Source: CAVALG01 sp045576295 (GTDB taxonomy: Bacteria; Bacillota; Clostridia; Oscillospirales; Acutalibacteraceae). From it: DNA of 64,000 nt. Of the stretch, positions 59,665-64,000 are shown piece by piece (positions within the stretch are counted from its first letter, which is position 1; the number at the start of each line of letters is the position of its first letter). The position numbers and the translations under genes were made by a program. The stretch lies in the NCBI GenBank assembly GCA_045576295.1, contig JAZNGF010000054.1, forward strand, positions 7,573-71,572. Direction: 5' to 3'. The notes below the pieces were generated by a model, which was not told the origin of the DNA, did not search any database, and saw only the letters and a program-made list of their open reading frames with translations.

Positions 59665-60849
59665 ATGAATTCGAAGCTTTTGGGTAAGCTTGCAAAGGGT
59701 TCAGCAAACGGCGTCGAAAAATTGCCCGGCTCGCGCGAGCGCGCAGGAAAACTTGGCGGCGTTATAGGGATAATTTGCAATTTAGTGCTTTTTGTTTCAA
59801 AGCTTGTGGTGGGGCTTTTAGCGAATTCTGTGTCAATAATGGCTGATGCTTTCAACAACCTTTCGGATATGGGGTCGTCAGTTATTACAATTTTAGGTTT
59901 TAAAATGTCATCGGCACCGCCCGATAAAGACCATCCTTTTGGGCACGGCAGAATTGAATATATGTCGGCCGTGATTGTTTCGGGCATTATAGTTTTGGTT
60001 GGGTTCGAACTTTTAAGGGGTTCGGTGCAAAAGCTTATTCACCCCGAAGAGCTTAACGTTTCGGCGGTAACCTTTGTTGTTTTAATTTTGTCTATCGTTA
60101 TAAAATTATGGATGTCGGCTGTTAATTTCAGGTTAGGGAAAAGGCTTAAAGCCTCGGCTTTGAAAGCGGCTGCTCTTGATTCTTTGTGCGACTGTGTTGC
60201 AACAGCGGCGGTTCTTATAGCGGCGGTTGTTTCATTGTTTACCAGTATTAATATCGACCCGTATGCAGGGATTTTGGTTTCGGGCTTTATTATGTTTTCG
60301 GGTGTTCGATCGATTAAAGAAACTATTAACCCGCTTCTTGGAATGCCGCCTGAACCCGAAATGGTTGAAAATGTTCAAAATATCGTTCTTTCGTTCGGCG
60401 GATTTTTAGGCATACACGACCTTATTATTCACAATTATGGCCCTGGCAGAGTTTTCGCATCTCTCCATGTTGAGGTTCCTTCAACCCTTGGTTTGGTTGA
60501 ATGCCACGAAGAGATTGACCGTTGCGAAAAACTGCTTAATAAGAATTTAGGGATAGAAGCGATTATTCATATCGACCCTGTTGATTGTAACGATAGCCGC
60601 GTTGCGCAAACAAAAAAACTGCTTGCAGAAAAAATTTCTCGGTTTGACGAAAGGCTCACCATTCACGATTTTAGGGTTGTTTGGGGTGAAGAGCAAACAA
60701 GCCTTGTTTTTGATGTTGTTGTGCCGCACGGGTTCAACCTTTCACCTGAAGAAATAACCGCGAAAATTGGCGAAATGGCTCGCGAGATAAACAAAACCTT
60801 TGTTTGCGTTATAACGGTTGATAATGATTTTTCACCAAATAAAAAATAG
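59665..60849 (+). CDS. cation diffusion facilitator family transporter
   Basis: A 394-residue CDF protein with six membrane helices. The first metal site is in SIMADAFNNLSDMGSS, then the loop DKDHPFGHGRIEY, and the second site is in ALDSLCDCVATAA, where CDF proteins usually have a D-x3-D or H-x3-D pair. The C-terminal cytosolic domain is longer than the usual 80-90 residues, with two ferredoxin-like parts. It exports Zn, Mn or another divalent metal by proton antiport. It follows ddl by 11 bp with AGGAGG. Confidence 0.9.
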   Translation: MNSKLLGKLAKGSANGVEKLPGSRERAGKLGGVIGIICNLVLFVSKLVVGLLANSVSIMADAFNNLSDMGSSVITILGFKMSSAPPDKDHPFGHGRIEYMSAVIVSGIIVLVGFELLRGSVQKLIHPEELNVSAVTFVVLILSIVIKLWMSAVNFRLGKRLKASALKAAALDSLCDCVATAAVLIAAVVSLFTSINIDPYAGILVSGFIMFSGVRSIKETINPLLGMPPEPEMVENVQNIVLSFGGFLGIHDLIIHNYGPGRVFASLHVEVPSTLGLVECHEEIDRCEKLLNKNLGIEAIIHIDPVDCNDSRVAQTKKLLAEKISRFDERLTIHDFRVVWGEEQTSLVFDVVVPHGFNLSPEEITAKIGEMAREINKTFVCVITVDNDFSPNKK

Positions 60850-60889
60850 TGAAAAGCTATATAGATTTTAAAGTTTGGGGGTGTTTTAA

Positions 60890-62107
60890 ATGCGCGATGT
60901 TGTAATTGTTGGCGGTGGGGCGTCGGGAATGTGCCTTGCGATAATGCTTAAAGACCTGAACCCTAAAATATCGGTAACCGTTTTAGAAATGCGCGACCGC
61001 ATTTTGAAAAAATTGCTTGTTACAGGTAACGGCCAATGCAACATAACGAATGCATCGTGTGATGTGGCACATTATCACGGAAAAACACCTGAATTTGTAA
61101 AAAGCGCGTTTGATAAATTCCCCCCAAAAAAGCAGGCAGAGTTTTTCGAAAAGCTTGGCGTTAACATTGTTTTCGAGCCTGATGGCAGGGGCTACCCCAT
61201 GTCATACCAAGCGGGTTCAGTTGTTGATTGTATGCGATTTTCGGCTGCCGAAAAGGGAACCGAAATTATAACAAACGCCGAAGTTAAGTGTGTAACCAAA
61301 ACATCTTTCGGGTTTGAAGTAAATGCCGACAAAATTTATAAAACGCGCAACCTGGTTATTGCCGCAGGCGGCATAGCAGGCGGCAAACTCGGCGGGGACA
61401 AGGGCTATTTACTGCTTAAATCACTCGGGCACAAAATAACCGAACAACGCCCATCAATTGTTCAGGTAAAAACCGAGGGCGGCTTTGCTAAATCACTTAA
61501 AGGTATTAAGGTGAATGCAAAGGCGCAGGCTTTCGTGAACGAAAAACTTTGCAGAACCGAGGCGGGCGAGGTGCTGTTTTGCGAATATGGGCTTTCAGGC
61601 CCTGCTGTTATGGCGCTTTCGCGCTTTGTGGGGCAACAAAAATCGGCAGAAATACTGCTTGATTTAACCCCTGAAATTGCCACAAAAGAGTTAGAAAACA
61701 TTATAAGCGCCAGGGCGAAATCACTACATAATAGGCCGCTTGAAGACTTTTTCACAGGAATGCTTAACAAGCGTTTGGGGCAGGCGGTTTTAAAACTATC
61801 GGGCTTATCGCTTTCGGCTAATTGCGGTTCATTGAGCGGCAGTGATATTAAAACCGTTGCCGCAAATATTAAAGGCTTAAGGTTTAAATGCTCAGGCACA
61901 ACGGGAATGGCAAACGCGCAGGTTACGGCAGGCGGCGCAGATACTTCGCAGTTTTTCGATTCTACAATGATGTCGAAAAAAGTAAAGGGCCTTTATGCAC
62001 TTGGCGAAGTTTTAGATATCGATGGCGACTGCGGCGGCTTTAATCTTTCGTGGTGCTGGGCGAGCGCCAATGCGGCGGCTTTATCAATTGCCGAAGGTTT
62101 AAAATAA
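60890..62107 (+). CDS. HI0933/BaiN-type FAD-dependent oxidoreductase
   Basis: A 405-residue flavoprotein. The N-terminal FAD motif is VVIVGGGASGMCLAIML; GNGQCNITN follows near residue 47, and the C-terminal FAD contact is GEVLDIDGDCGGFNLSWCWASA. The family includes BaiN, reported to act in bile-acid dehydroxylation, but most members have no known substrate. The ATG follows GGGGGTG. It lies 40 bp after the CDF gene. Confidence 0.9.
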   Translation: MRDVVIVGGGASGMCLAIMLKDLNPKISVTVLEMRDRILKKLLVTGNGQCNITNASCDVAHYHGKTPEFVKSAFDKFPPKKQAEFFEKLGVNIVFEPDGRGYPMSYQAGSVVDCMRFSAAEKGTEIITNAEVKCVTKTSFGFEVNADKIYKTRNLVIAAGGIAGGKLGGDKGYLLLKSLGHKITEQRPSIVQVKTEGGFAKSLKGIKVNAKAQAFVNEKLCRTEAGEVLFCEYGLSGPAVMALSRFVGQQKSAEILLDLTPEIATKELENIISARAKSLHNRPLEDFFTGMLNKRLGQAVLKLSGLSLSANCGSLSGSDIKTVAANIKGLRFKCSGTTGMANAQVTAGGADTSQFFDSTMMSKKVKGLYALGEVLDIDGDCGGFNLSWCWASANAAALSIAEGLK

Positions 62108-62115
62108 TATTTTAT

Positions 62116-62146
62116 GGCAGGTAAGGTGAGCCTTCACCTGCCTTTT
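62116..62146 (+). terminator. intrinsic terminator after the BaiN-like gene
   Basis: Stem GGCAGGT/ACCTGCC (62116-62122 with 62136-62142) extended by AGG/CCT, followed by TTTTAATT. Confidence 0.75.
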
Positions 62147-62174
62147 AATTACCCTGAAGAAAAGTGGGAAAAGG

Positions 62175-63752
62175 ATGCTAATTTTAAAAAATGTTTATCT
62201 GCCGCTCGACACTGATTTTGGAAGCCTTAACGCGGTTATGTCGAAACTCTTAAAAACAAATATCGAAAAGGCAGAGCTTTACAGGCGCTCGGTAGATTCG
62301 CGCGATAAAAGCAATGTTAGGTTTTGTTGCTCGGTTTTAGTTAGCGGGAATAAGACTAAAATAATTAAAAACGGCAAAAAGTATTCCCCTGCAGAGCACA
62401 ACGAAACACCGTATGTTTTTAAAATATCTGCGAATAAGCCAAATTACAGGCCCGTTGTTGTGGGCTTTGGCCCTGCGGGAATGTTCGCGTCTTTCGTATT
62501 AGCAAAAGCGGGGCTCGACCCGATTGTTATTGAACAGGGCAAAAGAGTTGACGATAGAATGCGCGATATTGAAGCATTTCAAAAAGAGGGTAGGCTAAAT
62601 ACTCGTTCGAACATACAGTTTGGCGAGGGCGGCGCAGGCACCTTTTCTGACGGGAAGCTTAACAGCGGCATAAACCACCCTTACTGCAGAATGGTTTTAA
62701 AACAGTTTGTACGTTTTGGTGCCGATGAATCTATTTTATATAAAGCCAAACCGCATATCGGGACCGATGTTTTAGCGGTTGTTGTTAAAAATATGCGCCA
62801 AAGAATAATTGAACTTGGCGGTGAGGTTAGGTTTGAAAACAAGCTTGTTGATATTGCCTCAAATGGCGGCGGCGTTAGCCGATTGATTATAAATGGGCCT
62901 GATGGCAACTATGAACTGCTAACCAATAACCTTGTTATGGCTATTGGGCATTCCTCACGTGATACATTCAGCGTTATGTATGAGCGTGGGTTCCAAATGG
63001 CTCAAAAACCCTTTGCTGTTGGCGCGAGAATCGAACATTTACAAGAAAACCTAAACCGCCAGCAATATGGCAATTTCAGCGGGCATCCTGCCCTTTCTGC
63101 GGCTGATTATAAGCTGAATGTAAGAACGGAAAGCGGCAGGGGAGTTTACACATTTTGTATGTGCCCGGGGGGCTATGTTGTTAATGGCGCAAGTGATGAG
63201 AACTGCGTTGTTACAAACGGAATGAGTTATAATGCCAGAAGCGGTGTTAACGCAAACAGCGCACTGCTTGTTGGCGTTGACGGCCGCGATTTTGAAAGCG
63301 AGCACCCGCTTGCAGGCGTTTATTTTCAGGAAAAAATTGAAAGAGCCGCCTATGCTTATACGGGCTCTTATTCGGCGGTTTGCCAAACGGTGGGTGATTT
63401 CCTTAAAATGAAGCCGTCGCGTGAACATAGCACGGTTATTCCAACCATAAAACCCGAGCCTGTTTACGGCAGCCTTGATGATGTTTTACCCGAGTTTGTA
63501 GCCAACGCAATGCGAGAGGGAATAGTTCTTTTAAACCGAAAACTTCCCGGCTTTTCTGATGCAGGCGCGCTCTTAACAGGGCCCGAAACCCGTTCATCTT
63601 CGCCCGTTAGGATACTTCGCGGTGAAAACGGGCAATCATCGTTCGAAGGGGTTTACCCCTGCGGCGAAGGAGCAGGGTATGCGGGCGGCATAATGTCGGC
63701 CGCGGTTGACGGAATTAAAATTGCTGAACAGATTATTAATAAAATCGGATAA
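62175..63752 (+). CDS. FAD-dependent dehydrogenase of the COG2509 type
   Basis: A 525-residue flavoprotein. About 90 N-terminal residues precede the FAD motif VVVGFGPAGMFASFVLAKAG. GEGGAGTFSDGKLNSG and the C-terminal PCGEGAGYAGGIMSAAVDG are hallmarks of this group of uncharacterised dehydrogenases. Cytosolic. GGGAAAAGG precedes the ATG. It is the last complete gene; a strong terminator follows. Function unknown beyond flavin redox chemistry. Confidence 0.88.
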   Translation: MLILKNVYLPLDTDFGSLNAVMSKLLKTNIEKAELYRRSVDSRDKSNVRFCCSVLVSGNKTKIIKNGKKYSPAEHNETPYVFKISANKPNYRPVVVGFGPAGMFASFVLAKAGLDPIVIEQGKRVDDRMRDIEAFQKEGRLNTRSNIQFGEGGAGTFSDGKLNSGINHPYCRMVLKQFVRFGADESILYKAKPHIGTDVLAVVVKNMRQRIIELGGEVRFENKLVDIASNGGGVSRLIINGPDGNYELLTNNLVMAIGHSSRDTFSVMYERGFQMAQKPFAVGARIEHLQENLNRQQYGNFSGHPALSAADYKLNVRTESGRGVYTFCMCPGGYVVNGASDENCVVTNGMSYNARSGVNANSALLVGVDGRDFESEHPLAGVYFQEKIERAAYAYTGSYSAVCQTVGDFLKMKPSREHSTVIPTIKPEPVYGSLDDVLPEFVANAMREGIVLLNRKLPGFSDAGALLTGPETRSSSPVRILRGENGQSSFEGVYPCGEGAGYAGGIMSAAVDGIKIAEQIINKIG

Positions 63753-63753
63753 T

Positions 63754-63797
63754 AAATAAAGGTGTGGAGCGGTTCGTTTTGCTCTACACCTTTATTT
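63754..63797. terminator. intrinsic terminator after the flavoprotein gene
   Basis: A 17-base stem with one G-T pair (63754-63770 with 63781-63797); the AAATAAA/TTTATTT base supplies the U-run. Confidence 0.85.
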
Positions 63798-63917
63798 GCG
63801 TTGGTGTCTTTAGACGCAAAAGACAACCCCCGGTTCTACCGGGGGTAATAAAAAGAGCGAGCTACAATAAAAAGGGCGAGCTTGGTGCAAGCCCGAAAAA
63901 GACTAAAATAAAAGAAG

Positions 63918-63973
63918 AACCTCGTGTATAATGGTAGTGGTTTGGCGACCGCATTACTAAAATACAGGAGGTT
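63918..63973 (+). promoter_or_regulatory. ribosome-site-hiding stem in front of tnpA
   Basis: AACCTCGTGTAT (63918-63929) pairs at 11 of 12 positions with ATACAGGAGGTT (63962-63973), which contains the AGGAGG site. The left arm overlaps the TATAAT, so the stem can form only in transcripts entering from outside. Confidence 0.55.
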
Positions 63974-63979
63974 TTTCAA

Positions 63980-64000
63980 ATGAAAGAAAATAATAATGAA
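63980..64000 (+). CDS. tnpA: IS200-like transposase, first seven codons
   Basis: ATG 63980 after AGGAGG reads MKENNNE, then the window ends. Only the context (hairpins and ribosome site) supports the identification as the Y1 transposase of an IS200/IS605 element. Confidence 0.6.

Larger units (their letters stand above)
63814..64000 (+). mobile_element. left end of an IS200/IS605-family insertion sequence (cut by window edge)
   Basis: A perfect subterminal hairpin ACCCCCGG-TTCTA-CCGGGGGT (63826-63846), a second hairpin GCTTG-GTG-CAAGC (near 63877-63889), then TATAAT (63927-63932) and the start of the transposase gene. Imperfect subterminal palindromes without terminal inverted repeats are typical of this family. 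The exact cleavage point is not visible; a TTTGCGT/ACGCAAA pair (63795-63820) lies at the edge. Confidence 0.7.

Noticed and set aside
60001..60020. tRNA-like GGTTCGAAC
   Set aside because: It lies within the CDF coding frame and no cloverleaf can be drawn around it.

Overview
The window is chromosomal DNA from an anaerobic, probably gut-dwelling, Gram-positive Clostridia bacterium, most likely of the Oscillospirales/Ruminococcaceae type. The evidence is moderately AT-rich DNA, strong AGGAGG-type ribosome sites, rubrerythrin, an NAD(H)-linked [FeFe]-hydrogenase operon, CdaA/CdaR, a SpoIIQ-like M23 protein, S-layer (SLH) and BspA-type repeats, GH29 and GH31 glycosidases, and IS200-type and REP-associated transposases. 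No rRNA, tRNA, CRISPR array or prophage was seen. Nearly every stretch is coding and almost all genes are intact.

Layout. 1-3.6 kb (minus): surface-polysaccharide genes, namely a truncated ABC-2 export permease and a three-domain pyruvyltransferase-like/GT2/GT2 protein. 3.8-12.2 kb: a PAP2 phosphatase, the minus-strand operon alaS-HIT-YczE-like-phosphoribosyltransferase, a G5/3D cell-wall protein, and trmB with tcdA. 12.4-17.0 kb: a copper ATPase with copZ fused in frame, a small membrane/zinc-ribbon gene broken by one in-frame stop, and a DUF3343/cysteine desulfurase-like pair. 17.1-26.8 kb: cdaA-cdaR, recD2, comF, a large LRR/SLH surface protein, an MreB-family gene and rubrerythrin. 27.0-37.9 kb: the housekeeping run rplS-lepB-rbgA-rnhB-yraN-M19 dipeptidase-thrC, then tig-clpP-clpX and a radical SAM gene. 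38.1-46.4 kb: a ten-gene hydrogenase operon containing hydC, hydB and hydA, a second sensory-type hydrogenase (HydS-like), two DRTGG proteins, two GHKL ATPases and a PHP protein. 46.5-55.4 kb: GH29, SpoIIQ-like, LCP and alcohol dehydrogenase genes, a small accessory island (RAYT transposase, XRE regulator with a structured leader, a MITE-like palindrome), then GH31. 55.6-63.8 kb: an alpha/beta hydrolase, a membrane-anchored MurF-like ligase, ddl with an elaborate leader, a CDF transporter and two flavoproteins. The window ends inside the left end of an IS200/IS605 element.

How it works together. The hydrogenase operon re-oxidises NADH and ferredoxin by making H2. Its promoter overlaps a Rex-like site, so NADH/NAD+ control is plausible, and the HydS/DRTGG/GHKL/PHP genes look like a redox-sensing module built into the same transcript. 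Several genes serve the envelope: polysaccharide export, PAP2, LCP, the CdaA/CdaR c-di-AMP pair, MurF-like, Ddl, SpoIIQ-like, G5/3D, SLH and MreB.

Most notable signals: (1) the ddl leader, with a possible 42-codon upstream ORF and two mutually exclusive hairpins that can hide or free the ddl ribosome site; (2) a promoter, a long hairpin and an intrinsic terminator in series ahead of the XRE gene; (3) a 75-bp palindrome with a TGT duplication apparently inserted into the loop of an older terminator; (4) exact 27-bp inverted REP-like copies inside the RAYT coding sequence; (5) copZ fused to copA but keeping its own ribosome site and start; (6) an alpha/beta hydrolase that appears to need an ATT start. 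All functions are inferred from motifs read by eye; no database search was possible.
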